From: Leptospira sp. | GTDB taxonomy: Bacteria; Spirochaetota; Leptospiria; Leptospirales; Leptospiraceae | Assembly: GCA_027531445.1 (NCBI GenBank) | Contig: JAPZRK010000003.1 | Location: 1-40,982 of the forward strand | Reading direction: 5' to 3' | DNA length: 40,982 nucleotides | Position numbers and translations under genes: made by a program | Notes under the pieces: generated by a model | The model's input: the letters and a program-made list of their open reading frames with translations, nothing else | What the model was told of the DNA's origin: nothing | Database searches by the model: none | Part shown: one piece after another, positions 1 to 7,875 of the stretch | Numbering within the stretch: the first letter of the stretch is position 1 | Layout: each line of letters begins with the position of its first letter

Positions 1-1441
1 CTTTCCGATTGAGTAGAAACCTTACGCTGAGTAAACCAGAAGCAACTTGTGAGATGGATTCGAGTGTTTCATTGTCTTGGTTTTTATCAAAAGGATACTG
101 AAATCGTTTTGAACTCCATTCCATTCGTTCCAAATGAAGACTTAAAAATCGATACCTTCCCGAATCAAATCGGATTGTCTCAAGGATTTCAAAGTCAGGC
201 ACATCTTTTCCCGTCAAAAAAGAAAATTTAGAGAGGCATTCTTCGTATTCTGCAGACGGATCAGAAAGAACGGTAATCCCACTTCCAACTGCATAGTCTC
301 CTTTCAACTGACCGTTCTGATTGGTCAACGTCATAGTTCGGATGGCGACATTTCCTACAGAGCGAATCTCTGTATCAGAATATTCAAATGTAAATATGGA
401 GCCAGTATATATCCCACGAATCCGTTTTTCTAACTCCGAAATCAATTCAATGGATCTAATTTTTGGAGCACCAGTAACAGATCCAGAAGGAAAGAGCTGT
501 GTTACCATATCTCCGAATTGAATGTCAGGTAAAAGTGTAGCCGAGACTTTTGATGTCATTTGCCAGACCGAATCCAAAGCTTCCGCAGAAAATAACTCGT
601 TTACTTCCACAGTTCCCATTTCGGAAATTTTTGCTAGGTCGTTGCGAAAGAGATCTGTGATCATCACATTCTCTGCACGTTCCTTAACAGAATTTTCTAA
701 ATTATGGGCAACATCCAAATCCTCTAAATAATTTTCCTTTCGCCTTGCCGTTCCTTTCATTGGTTTGACTTGGATACTTTTTCCTTTCCAGTCCCAAAAC
801 AATTCAGGTGAAAATGATAACACGAAGTTTCCGGTATTTTCAAAATAAGCAGAATAGCGCGTAAATTGCCGTCTTTTTAATTTTTGATATAAAAGAAATG
901 GATCCCCCTTTGCTACTAGCTTGGTAGGGAAGGTATAGTTTAGCTCATAACTTTCACCATCAGTAAGGTATTGTTTGGCGGCATTAATTTTGTTTAGATA
1001 CTCGTCTTTTGTGATCTGTGGAGTATGAGTGATGATACTTGAATCATCTAACTCGTTTAAGTTTGGAGATACATATTGGATTACTTGTTTGTTGTTAAAA
1101 AGGAAAATTTCGAGGAGCTTCGTTCCTTTGGGTAGATTTTCAGCAAGCGGAAACAAGCGATTTTCAAGATAGAATCCAAGTTCATAGTGAAACACTCCAA
1201 AAAGAAATGAACCTGCCTTTGCTTTGTTTTCTACATCCCGAATCGTTTGGAGAATCTGTGATTTTAAAGAATTGCAATCTGGTCGATCAGAGGAAGAAAT
1301 TAGGATGGATTCGCTTGGTTCAGTAAACCATTGGGCAGTAGTAAATCCAGGCTTTGTAATGGAATCTTCAAATAGAAATCCACCCTGTTGAAGGTATTGG
1401 GAATAAAACTCAGACCATAAAAAAGAGCTCTTCGTAGTCAG
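1..1441 (-). CDS. pabB: Aminodeoxychorismate synthase component I fused to 4-amino-4-deoxychorismate lyase (PabB-PabC), C-terminus cut by window edge
   Basis: Reading the minus strand from about 1440 to 1 gives one continuous frame. PabB makes aminodeoxychorismate from chorismate and PabC releases p-aminobenzoate for folate. Visible PabB motifs, in order: the N-terminal GGFLFED region, KPMKGTARR with the catalytic lysine, ERAENVMITDLFRND, PSGSVTGAPK, RSVGNVAIRT and GDYAVGSGIT. The frame then continues into a PabC-like (BCAT-fold) start, ETIRFDSGRYRFLSLHLERM, and leaves the window. No ATG, GTG or TTG exists in frame between an upstream TAG and a GTG lying well inside the conserved domain, so the start is probably CTG at 1439-1441, overlapping the upstream stop as CTGA. 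The start is uncertain; the family call is firm. It lies downstream of the GHKL ATPase gene and is probably coupled to it. Confidence 0.85.
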   Translation of the reverse strand, partial: MTTKSSFLWSEFYSQYLQQGGFLFEDSITKPGFTTAQWFTEPSESILISSSDRPDCNSLKSQILQTIRDVENKAKAGSFLFGVFHYELGFYLENRLFPLAENLPKGTKLLEIFLFNNKQVIQYVSPNLNELDDSSIITHTPQITKDEYLNKINAAKQYLTDGESYELNYTFPTKLVAKGDPFLLYQKLKRRQFTRYSAYFENTGNFVLSFSPELFWDWKGKSIQVKPMKGTARRKENYLEDLDVAHNLENSVKERAENVMITDLFRNDLAKISEMGTVEVNELFSAEALDSVWQMTSKVSATLLPDIQFGDMVTQLFPSGSVTGAPKIRSIELISELEKRIRGIYTGSIFTFEYSDTEIRSVGNVAIRTMTLTNQNGQLKGDYAVGSGITVLSDPSAEYEECLSKFSFLTGKDVPDFEILETIRFDSGRYRFLSLHLERMEWSSKRFQYPFDKNQDNETLESISQVASGLLSVRFLLNRK

Positions 1442-2274
1442 AACTCCATTTTTTGTAGAGCTTCTATAGGATAGCTAAGGTAAACGGAAGTCGCATGTTT
1501 GCTTGTTTGGATATCAAAACATTCAAGCGGATCAAGTCCCAGATTATAAAAACCTTCGTCTATCATGGCTATGCCGAAGCCTGCGCTTTCCTTTTCATCT
1601 AAAAAATCTGGACGGAAAAAATCTCCCGAGTTGCCTGCTCTCGCAAGTTCTGCATGACGCGATCTACTTTTTTGAATGCGTTTTAAATCCAATCCCATGA
1701 TAGGTGAATCATTTCGGATTCGTATGTACAATTCCTTTTCACGGATTTCGATCTTGATCGAAATTTTTAAATTGTATTGTTTCGTTTTCTCTCTTACGAG
1801 TTCTAAAAACTCTAGGTCATCATTAGTAAGTAAAACTTTCTTGGATTTCTTTTTATCAGAAAGAGTAAGGATCCTCTGCACCGTTTTTTTGATTTTGTCT
1901 GGTACAATGTATCTTTGCATCGCATCCCGAAGAGGCTCGGTCTCTAGAATCGTATCTAACAACTCCTCCGCTTCAGCTTCAGGTGTTTGACCACCAGATT
2001 TGAGTTTATATAAAAGCTCATCTTTAAAAATAACGAAACGAGCATTAGCTTTTACGGCATTTAATAATGCTTCCATAAGCCCGCTGAAAAGATGAAACGA
2101 GGTAAGAGGATTTGCACCCACGCGATCTAGGATTCCCTGAACGACTTGGTTGATGATATCTCTCGTCGACTTTGTGAGTCCTTTCAATTCAAAATGAAAG
2201 GACTTTCTTTTTAGAATCGAATCAAGATTTTCTAAAATTTCCTGACCTTTAAATTTGATTTTCTCGTTTCCCAT
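1438..2274 (-). CDS. GHKL/HATPase-fold ATP-binding protein of unknown role
   Basis: A 278-aa soluble protein with no signal peptide or membrane segment. Residues 63-82 resemble an N box (EALLNAVKAN, E68/N72/K75), residues 186-192 (RNDSPI) resemble the next nucleotide-binding motif, and SAGFGIAMI near 230-238 resembles a G box, so a histidine-kinase-like ATPase fold is likely. There is no recognisable phospho-acceptor H box, so it is not an ordinary histidine kinase; a serine-kinase or anti-sigma type role is possible but unproven. A lysine-rich insertion (about 128-150) separates the first motif from the rest. It is divergent from the lipoyl-domain gene and probably co-transcribed with pabBC, which begins at its stop codon. 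The functional link between the two is not evident. Confidence 0.6.
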   Translation of the reverse strand: MGNEKIKFKGQEILENLDSILKRKSFHFELKGLTKSTRDIINQVVQGILDRVGANPLTSFHLFSGLMEALLNAVKANARFVIFKDELLYKLKSGGQTPEAEAEELLDTILETEPLRDAMQRYIVPDKIKKTVQRILTLSDKKKSKKVLLTNDDLEFLELVREKTKQYNLKISIKIEIREKELYIRIRNDSPIMGLDLKRIQKSRSRHAELARAGNSGDFFRPDFLDEKESAGFGIAMIDEGFYNLGLDPLECFDIQTSKHATSVYLSYPIEALQKMEF

Positions 2275-2354
2275 GTAGTGATTCAGAACTTTTATGTATA
2301 AAAACTATAGAAAGATGGTTTTGTAAACCAGTTTTCCTATTTGCTAGAGGGGAT

Positions 2355-2603
2355 ATGGAAAAGAAAGAGTTTCTACTTAAGACACCAGATTTGGGTGAGA
2401 CAGAAAAGATCGAACTTGTGCGTTGGAGCTTTGGTCTCGGTGACCAGATTGAAATTGGTGATGAGGTCATTGAACTCGTTACAGATAAGGCTGCGTTTCC
2501 AGTAGAATCGCCTCATCGGGGAATTCTAAAAGATATCATCGTTCGGGCAGGTTCCGTCGTATCAAAAGGTGAGATTTTAGGAATACTGGAACTTTCGGAA
2601 TGA
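2355..2603 (+). CDS. Stand-alone lipoyl (biotinyl/lipoyl-type) carrier domain protein
   Basis: The 82-aa protein is a single lipoyl-type domain: PDLGET near the start, GDEVIELVTDKA with the modifiable lysine K45, then SPHRGILKDIIV and a VSKGEILGILEL end. In known 2-oxoacid dehydrogenases this domain is the N-terminal part of E2, where the lysine carries lipoate as a swinging arm; here nothing else of E2 is present and no dehydrogenase genes are nearby. A biotin attachment site normally reads MKM, which is absent, so lipoate is the better guess. A purine-rich GAGGGG lies just before the ATG. The stop overlaps the next start (ATGA), so it is translated with the metallophosphoesterase. The partner enzyme is unknown. 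Confidence 0.75.
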   Translation: MEKKEFLLKTPDLGETEKIELVRWSFGLGDQIEIGDEVIELVTDKAAFPVESPHRGILKDIIVRAGSVVSKGEILGILELSE

Positions 2604-3475
2604 GAATTGTTCATATCTCGGATCTGCACTTTCCGACCTCAATACCTTTTTTTTCTTTAAAGGGAAAGTCGATCATCGGATATGCAAATTACTATCTACG
2701 TCGGCGGAAAAAACACAACCTAACTTTGATTGAAACCTTGATTTCCCACATTCGAAATATGGATTATGATGCACTCATTATTTCTGGTGATATCACCAAT
2801 GTTTCGGTGGAAGAAGAGTTCCGAGCGGCAAAAAGTTGGCTCGCGCCTATTTTGGATGAACGGACATTTATGATACCAGGCAATCACGATCGTTACAAAA
2901 AAGAGTCCATCGTGCCGGAGCCACTTTTTGAAAATTTTTTTTCGCCATTCATCGGTGAAAGTTTATCTAATGATTGTTACCTTCGAATGAAAAAGATTTC
3001 TGGGCAAACTTTGATCGGCTGGGATTCCAATCAACCCCTCCCAGTGGCAAAGGCTCACGGTTTTATTGATCTAAAAATCATTGAACAAACGAAACAAGAA
3101 GTCAAACCGGGTTACATTTTGGTATGTCATCATCCTATCTGGAATCCAGGTTTTTATCTCGAATCTAACGGGCATAAGATGGTAAATCGAAGCGAGGTTG
3201 CTGAGAGTCTCAAAACGAATCCCCCATCCATCTATTTCCACGGTCATTCCCACTCAAATTGGGTCAAAAAACCTGGAAAGCTTGCGCCATACTTCGCCAT
3301 CAACTCCGCCTCCAGCACAAGGCTTTCAGATTCCAGCCATTCGTGTGGTTTTCACATTGTGGATCTTGATGATTCTGGAAATGTGGATATAAAGCGAATG
3401 TCATATCATCTTTTATCAAAATCTTTTTTGGAAACCGAGCTTCTGATTTATGAAGAAGATTCAGGCCAAATATAA
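2600..3475 (+). CDS. Calcineurin-like metallophosphoesterase
   Basis: A 291-aa protein carrying all the metal-binding motifs of the calcineurin-like phosphoesterase family: SDLH (D8, H10), SGDITN (D64), PGNHDRY (N95, H96), CHHP and HGHSHSN. It is expected to be a dinuclear-metal phosphodiesterase or phosphatase in the cytoplasm, since there is no signal peptide. The order and spacing resemble CpdA-like and Icc-like enzymes, but the substrate (cyclic nucleotide, phospholipid precursor or other) cannot be told from motifs. It overlaps the lipoyl-domain gene by 4 nt and precedes mrp by 15 nt, so the three are probably one transcript. Confidence 0.85.
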   Translation: MRIVHISDLHFPTSIPFFSLKGKSIIGYANYYLRRRKKHNLTLIETLISHIRNMDYDALIISGDITNVSVEEEFRAAKSWLAPILDERTFMIPGNHDRYKKESIVPEPLFENFFSPFIGESLSNDCYLRMKKISGQTLIGWDSNQPLPVAKAHGFIDLKIIEQTKQEVKPGYILVCHHPIWNPGFYLESNGHKMVNRSEVAESLKTNPPSIYFHGHSHSNWVKKPGKLAPYFAINSASSTRLSDSSHSCGFHIVDLDDSGNVDIKRMSYHLLSKSFLETELLIYEEDSGQI

Positions 3476-3490
3476 ACTATAGGAAATTGA

Positions 3491-4543
3491 ATGTCCCAGT
3501 CAAAACCCGATCTTTCTAATATACAAAGACAACTGATGCAGGTGAAACATCCTGAGTTAAAAAAAGATATCGTGACCTTAGGTATGGTATCGAAAGTAGA
3601 ACCCAATGAGGAAGGAATAGAAATCACGGTCCAAACACCAAATGCGGACAGGCGATTGCAAATTGGATTGGAAGCTCAAATCCGTCAGTTGGTTTCGAAA
3701 CTAGAATCGGTAGGCAAAGTCAAAATCAAATTCGAAGTGAATCAATCCATGAAGATGGAAGATGGCAATCGAATCCCTGGAGTCAAAAAGGTCATAGCAA
3801 TCGGTTCAGGAAAAGGCGGGGTAGGCAAGTCTACTGTAACCGCAAATATTGCCGCAACACTACTTAAAAGTGGAAAAAAGGTTGGGATACTGGATGCAGA
3901 TATTTACGGACCTTCCCTCGGAAAGATGTTTGGAGTCAGTGGTCGAGTCGCCTTAAAATCTGAAGAAGATAAGATCTATCCACTCGAAAAACATGGCATC
4001 AAACTTATTTCTTTTTCTTTCCTTGTTGCAGAAGACCAACCAGTAGTTTGGCGCGGACCCATGCTTGGGAAAGCCATAGAACAGTTCTTATACGATGTTG
4101 TTTGGGGTGAGCTAGATTATCTCTTGATAGATCTACCTCCAGGAACGGGTGATGTACAATTATCGTTGGCACAGCTTGTGGATCTTGACGGTGCAGTGAT
4201 TGTAACAACCCCGCAAGAGGTGGCTGTTCTTGATGCGGGACGAGCAGCGGGTATGTTCAAACAAGTGAAGGTGCCGATTCTTGGTATCATTGAAAATATG
4301 TCTGGCTTTGCCTGTCCCAAATGTGGACATGTTACCGATGTATTTTCCAAAGGTGGAGGCAGTAAACTTGCGACAAGTTTGGGCGTGCCAGAGCTCGGCC
4401 AAGTTCCACTTGTCGAAACCATAATGAAATCTGGGGAAATGGGCAAACCTGCTGTCATTGCAGAAGAAAAGGGCGCACTGATCGACTCGTATGCAAAGAT
4501 CATTTCCAACTTAGAAGCACAATTAGCACTATGGGAAGATTAA
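3491..4543 (+). CDS. mrp: Mrp/ApbC-type Fe-S cluster carrier ATPase
   Basis: A 350-aa protein with an N-terminal MIP18/DUF59-like segment (about 10-85) and a deviant Walker A P-loop, GSGKGGVGKS, at 105-114. The PGTGD motif follows in the body, and a C-P-K-C pair (C275, C278) near the C-terminus is the conserved cysteine pair that bridges a Fe-S cluster between two subunits. Family members (ApbC, Mrp, Nbp35, Ind1) bind and transfer [4Fe-4S] clusters to client enzymes in an ATP-dependent way. Length and domain order are standard. AGGAAA precedes the ATG. It sits downstream of the lipoyl and phosphoesterase genes; lipoyl synthase is a Fe-S enzyme, but a direct link is speculation. Confidence 0.93.
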   Translation: MSQSKPDLSNIQRQLMQVKHPELKKDIVTLGMVSKVEPNEEGIEITVQTPNADRRLQIGLEAQIRQLVSKLESVGKVKIKFEVNQSMKMEDGNRIPGVKKVIAIGSGKGGVGKSTVTANIAATLLKSGKKVGILDADIYGPSLGKMFGVSGRVALKSEEDKIYPLEKHGIKLISFSFLVAEDQPVVWRGPMLGKAIEQFLYDVVWGELDYLLIDLPPGTGDVQLSLAQLVDLDGAVIVTTPQEVAVLDAGRAAGMFKQVKVPILGIIENMSGFACPKCGHVTDVFSKGGGSKLATSLGVPELGQVPLVETIMKSGEMGKPAVIAEEKGALIDSYAKIISNLEAQLALWED

Positions 4544-4592
4544 AAATCACTTGTTTCTTCTTGAGACTGATCTAGTCTAACCTAAGAACTCT

Positions 4593-5288
4593 ATGAATTT
4601 TGAACGAGGCTCCAAACCCAATCCCACTGGCAATCTAATTGCCTATTGTCACGTCTTCGGCGAAAACCCGATTGCACCTGGCGGAAAGATCATTGCATCC
4701 AATGTTGTAGTGAGTTTCCTCAAAATAGGGGATAACTACCCAGTTGTCACATTTCCACCAGTGGGTCTCTCTTCGAAAGAAGAACTAATGAAAGTTTTAT
4801 CTGACAACATCAACCTCTATGATGTTGTTCAATTGCCAGATTTTCAGATGCCTGAAAATAAAGAACAAGGCAATCAATACATCCAAGAACGTATGGAACA
4901 ATTCAATGCCATGGTTATGCGATATGTTGAGTTTTGTAAGGCGAAAGAAAAAAATATGGCAGCTCATGTAGATTCTAAGTTAGATGGTCTCAATGAGCCA
5001 TTAGAAGCCCTTGCAAATCTATCTATTGAATTTCGTAGCTCCTCTGGAATTGCTAGAGAAGCAACTCGGCTAAAAGTGGATCGTATCGTAGACTATTTTC
5101 ACAGCCATCACCCCCAGCTTGACATTGATAATTTTAAAAAAGCTCTTAGTTATCCAGGAAAGGTTGGCGACGAGCTTGTTAGTCTTTATATTCAAAAATT
5201 TAATGCCATACAAGTTGAAAAATATGAAGACGCATCCGACTTACGTAGAAGAATCCTTGCGATTGAGTCAACTTCCAATCAAATATAG
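4593..5288 (+). CDS. UVR-motif (UvrB/UvrC motif) protein of unknown function
   Basis: A 231-aa soluble protein. The only recognisable element is a C-terminal UVR motif (about 207-225), EKYEDASDLRRRILAIE, the short helical hairpin that UvrB and UvrC use to contact each other and that also occurs in McsA-type stress adaptors. The N-terminal 190 residues match nothing I recognise; they contain a GGKIIASNVVVSF strand region and a Met/Gln-rich helix (QYIQERMEQFNAMVMRY). No zinc-binding Cys pairs are present, so it is not a plain McsA. It lies 49 nt after mrp and before the GGQ protein, with a hairpin in the following gap. The function should be left open. Confidence 0.6.
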   Translation: MNFERGSKPNPTGNLIAYCHVFGENPIAPGGKIIASNVVVSFLKIGDNYPVVTFPPVGLSSKEELMKVLSDNINLYDVVQLPDFQMPENKEQGNQYIQERMEQFNAMVMRYVEFCKAKEKNMAAHVDSKLDGLNEPLEALANLSIEFRSSSGIAREATRLKVDRIVDYFHSHHPQLDIDNFKKALSYPGKVGDELVSLYIQKFNAIQVEKYEDASDLRRRILAIESTSNQI

Positions 5289-5296
5289 CCCTTAAA

Positions 5297-5322
5297 AAAG
5301 CCATTGGTCTCCAGTGGCGTTT
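5297..5322 (+). terminator. Hairpin between the UVR-motif gene and the GGQ gene (possible weak terminator or attenuator)
   Basis: GCCATTGG (5300-5307) and CCAGTGGC (5311-5318) pair with one G-T wobble around a TCT loop, flanked by an A run before and GTTT after, which can extend the stem after one mismatch. It lies between the stop at 5288 and the ribosome binding site of the next gene. The T tract is short, so it may only reduce read-through. Confidence 0.35.
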
Positions 5323-5342
5323 CCTTAAAGGAGACCTTCGAC

Positions 5343-5699
5343 ATGTCCTTGTCCTTTCCTGTCTCGATTGAAAAAAATGCCGCACTCATCAGACGTATGT
5401 CGGAATTAGGCATTTCTGAAAATGACCTCGTTGAGACATTTACTCGTTCTTCAGGAAAAGGAGGACAAAATGTCAATAAGGTGGCGACGGCAGTTTACTT
5501 AGTTCATAGTTCTTCTGGACTATTCATTAAATGCTCCATCTACCGAACGCAAGGACTGAATCGATACAAAGCAAGAGCCTTGTTATGTGAAAAGATTGCT
5601 GAATGGAAATTTGGTGTTGAAGGAAGTAAGGACGATTTAGAAAGACTTCGCATCATCAAACGAAAAAAAGACAAACAAAGAAAAGCGAAGAAAAAATAA
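5343..5699 (+). CDS. Short RF-1-domain protein with GGQ motif (ArfB/YaeJ-like peptidyl-tRNA hydrolase)
   Basis: A 118-aa protein with the release-factor catalytic loop GKGGQNVNK (G40-G41-Q42), followed by the AVYLVHSSSGLFIKC strand pair and a very basic C-terminal tail (RIIKRKKDKQRKAKKK). The GGQ motif catalyses peptidyl-tRNA hydrolysis in the ribosomal A site. There is no codon-recognition domain, which is typical of rescue factors such as ArfB, whose basic tail reads the empty mRNA channel. I chose ATG 5343 because AAAGGAG sits 9 nt upstream; an upstream in-frame TTG at 5304 would read through the hairpin and has no ribosome binding site. A rescue role is inferred from architecture. Confidence 0.8.
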   Translation: MSLSFPVSIEKNAALIRRMSELGISENDLVETFTRSSGKGGQNVNKVATAVYLVHSSSGLFIKCSIYRTQGLNRYKARALLCEKIAEWKFGVEGSKDDLERLRIIKRKKDKQRKAKKK

Positions 5700-5728
5700 G
5701 ATCATGTGATCGCGAGGGATATGACAAA

Positions 5729-5756
5729 AAAAGCCCGGGATTTCTCCCGAGCTTTT
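5729..5756. terminator. Bidirectional terminator between the GGQ gene and groEL
   Basis: AAAAGCCCGGGA (5729-5740) and TCCCGAGCTTTT (5745-5756) form a 12-position stem with one mismatch and a 4-nt loop. The A run on one side and T run on the other let it work on both strands, as expected between two convergent genes. Confidence 0.8.
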
Positions 5757-5799
5757 GGGTTCATCGGTAAAGATGAGCTTGATGCTTCGGAATTCCGAA

Positions 5800-7449
5800 T
5801 TACATCATGCCGCCCATTCCACCCATACCACCCATTCCTCCCATACCGCCGCCCATTCCGCCACCAGCGTCTTTTGGCTCTGGTTTGTCAGTGATGGTAA
5901 CTTCGGTTGTGAGAAGCATTGCTCCAATGGATGCCGCATTTTGAAGTGCAGATCGAACCACTTTTGCAGGGTCAACAACACCAGCTTTGATAAGGTCTTC
6001 CCATACCATAGTGAGTGCGTTAAATCCTTCGTTTCCAGATTTTGCTCTCGCTTGTTCAACGATTACAGATCCTTCAAGACCAGCATTGGAAGTGATCATT
6101 CTGATTGGTTCTTCTAATGCACGTAAGATGATGTTTGCACCTGTTTGTTCGTCACCTACAAGTTTAAGAGCTCTGACTGCATCTTGTGCACGAAGTAGTG
6201 TGAGTCCACCACCAGCAACGATACCTTCTTCAACAGCTGCGCGAGTTGCAGAAAGTGCATCTTCTACACGAGCTTTTTTCTCTTTCATTTCCACTTCAGT
6301 AGCAGCGCCTACGTGAATCACAGCAACACCACCTGCGAGTTTTGCAAGGCGTTCTTGGAGTTTTTCACGATCGTAATCAGAAGTAGTGTCTTCGATTTGT
6401 TTTTTGATTTGGTTGACTCGGCCTTGGATGTCTTTAGAAGCTCCAGCACCTTCGATGATGGTTGTGTTTTCTTTGTCTACTACGACTTTTTTTGCACGAC
6501 CTAACATCTTTACATCAGCGTTTTCAAGTTTCATTCCGAGGTCTTCAGAAATTACTTGTCCGCCAGTGAGGACAGCGATGTCTTCAAGCATAGACTTGCG
6601 GCGATCACCGAAACCAGGAGCTTTTACGGCCACACACTGAATGGTTTTTCGAAGTGTGTTTACAACGATAGTTGCAAGAGCTTCGCCTTCCACTTCTTCT
6701 GAGATGATGACGAGAGGTCTTCCTGCTTGAGCGATTTTCTCAAGGATAGGTAGAAGATCTTTCATCGAAGATATTTTTTTATCATAGATAAGGATAAATG
6801 GATCATTGAAAGTTGCAGTCATTGCTTCAGGATCAGTCACCATGTAAGGAGAAATGTATCCTCTGTCAAATTGCATACCTTCTACGATATCAAGTGTTGT
6901 TTCGATTGATTTTGCTTCATCAACAGTGATCACACCTTCTTTACCAACTTTGTCAAAAGCTTGTGCGATAAGGCTTCCGATCTCTGGATCGTTGTTAGCT
7001 GAAATCGTTGCAACGTTTGCGTATTCTGCTTTGCTGTTGATCTTGATCGCTCTTTTTTTGATCTCTTCGACAGCCGCGATTACCGCTTTGTCGATACCGT
7101 GTTTGAGTGCCATCGGGTTTGCACCAGCAGTTACGTTTTTCAAACCTTCGTTTACGATTGCTTGTGCAAGGATCGTTGCAGTTGTAGTTCCGTCACCCGC
7201 GATGTCGTTAGTTTTTGTAGAAACTTCCTTCACCATTTGAGCGCCCATGTTTTCAATCGCGTCTTCGAGATCGATTTCTTTAGCTACAGTTACACCATCT
7301 TTCGTGATTGTCGGAGCGCCAAATTTTTTGTCGATCACTACGTTACGACCTTTTGGTCCAAGTGTCACCTTAACTGCGTTAGCAAGCTTGTTTACGCCTG
7401 ATAATAATTTTCTACGTGCTGCTTCGTCAAATTCTATTGTTTTAGCCAT
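5800..7449 (-). CDS. groL: 60-kDa chaperonin GroEL
   Basis: A 549-aa protein with clear GroEL sequence throughout: N-terminal MAKTIEFDEAARRKLLSG, TLGPKGRNVVIDKK, the nucleotide-binding GDGTTTAT, and a C-terminal Gly-Gly-Met tail. It forms the double-ring ATP-dependent folding chamber and works with GroES, encoded 26 nt upstream in the same operon. AAAAAGGAA precedes the ATG. Full normal length, no missing parts. Expression is expected to be controlled by HrcA through the CIRCE element(s) upstream of groES. The gene ends against a bidirectional terminator. Confidence 0.98.
   Translation of the reverse strand: MAKTIEFDEAARRKLLSGVNKLANAVKVTLGPKGRNVVIDKKFGAPTITKDGVTVAKEIDLEDAIENMGAQMVKEVSTKTNDIAGDGTTTATILAQAIVNEGLKNVTAGANPMALKHGIDKAVIAAVEEIKKRAIKINSKAEYANVATISANNDPEIGSLIAQAFDKVGKEGVITVDEAKSIETTLDIVEGMQFDRGYISPYMVTDPEAMTATFNDPFILIYDKKISSMKDLLPILEKIAQAGRPLVIISEEVEGEALATIVVNTLRKTIQCVAVKAPGFGDRRKSMLEDIAVLTGGQVISEDLGMKLENADVKMLGRAKKVVVDKENTTIIEGAGASKDIQGRVNQIKKQIEDTTSDYDREKLQERLAKLAGGVAVIHVGAATEVEMKEKKARVEDALSATRAAVEEGIVAGGGLTLLRAQDAVRALKLVGDEQTGANIILRALEEPIRMITSNAGLEGSVIVEQARAKSGNEGFNALTMVWEDLIKAGVVDPAKVVRSALQNAASIGAMLLTTEVTITDKPEPKDAGGGMGGGMGGMGGMGGMGGMM
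5803..5865 (-). repeat. GGM-coding tandem repeat at the GroEL C-terminus
   Basis: The last 21 codons encode Gly-Gly(-Gly)-Met units ending MM, a low-complexity tract of repeated 9-12 nt units. Such a tail is standard in bacterial GroEL and lies inside the folding cavity. Confidence 0.9.
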
Positions 7450-7475
7450 GTTTGATTCCTTTTTTGTTCCTTGTA

Positions 7476-7766
7476 TTACTTAGAAACGATTGCGAGAATG
7501 TCGCTCTCACGGATGATAAGGTAGTCTTTCCCACCTTGTTTGATTTCTGTTCCGGAATACTTTCCGTAAAGAACGGTATCTCCCACTTTTACTTCGAGTG
7601 GAATCAGTTTGCCGTCTTCATACTTGCCTTGTCCGACTGCAGTTACTTTACCTTCTTGTGGTTTTTCTTTTGCAGTGTCTGGTACGATGATGGATCCAAT
7701 TTTTTCTTCGCCTTCATTTTTAGGCTCAACAACTACTCTATCTCCCAACGGTTTAATCGATGACAT
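7476..7766 (-). CDS. groES: 10-kDa co-chaperonin GroES
   Basis: A 96-aa protein with the GroES pattern: IKPLGDRVVVEP at the start, an IGSIIVPDTAKEKPQ mobile loop, EVKVGDTVLYGKYSGTEIK, and a DYLIIRESDILAIV end. It is the lid of the GroEL chamber. It is the first gene of the operon, with AAAGGAG before the ATG, and the CIRCE element lies about 43 nt upstream of the start. Length is standard. Confidence 0.97.
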   Translation of the reverse strand: MSSIKPLGDRVVVEPKNEGEEKIGSIIVPDTAKEKPQEGKVTAVGQGKYEDGKLIPLEVKVGDTVLYGKYSGTEIKQGGKDYLIIRESDILAIVSK

Positions 7767-7808
7767 AGGTCAGTCTCCTTTCTATTTATTGATTTCTTGG
7801 TTTATGGG

Positions 7809-7835
7809 TTAGCAGACCCTTTCGGTGAGTGCTAA
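7809..7835 (-). promoter_or_regulatory. CIRCE operator (HrcA binding site) of groESL
   Basis: On the minus strand the element reads TTAGCACTC, 9 nt, then GTCTGCTAA. The first arm matches the CIRCE consensus exactly and the second differs at two positions from GAGTGCTAA. It lies in the 5' region of groES, the usual place for heat-shock repression by HrcA. Confidence 0.9.
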
Positions 7836-7869
7836 CCTATGACGCCATGATGAAATAGGGAGCGAATTT

Positions 7870-7875
7870 TGTCAA
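7870..7875 (-). promoter_or_regulatory. Candidate -35 box of the groESL promoter
   Basis: TTGACA on the minus strand, upstream of the CIRCE element. A 17-nt spacer would place the -10 at CATCAT (7847-7852), a poor match, so only the -35 is convincing. Confidence 0.4.

Noticed and set aside
2316..2330. Small palindrome TGGTTT-TGT-AAACCA in the divergent gap before the lipoyl gene
   Set aside because: Six-base arms in AT-rich intergenic DNA are expected by chance; nothing else marks it as an operator.
5987..7240. Long open frames antisense to groEL
   Set aside because: They are shadows of a highly conserved gene's codon use and have no ribosome binding sites or recognisable domains.
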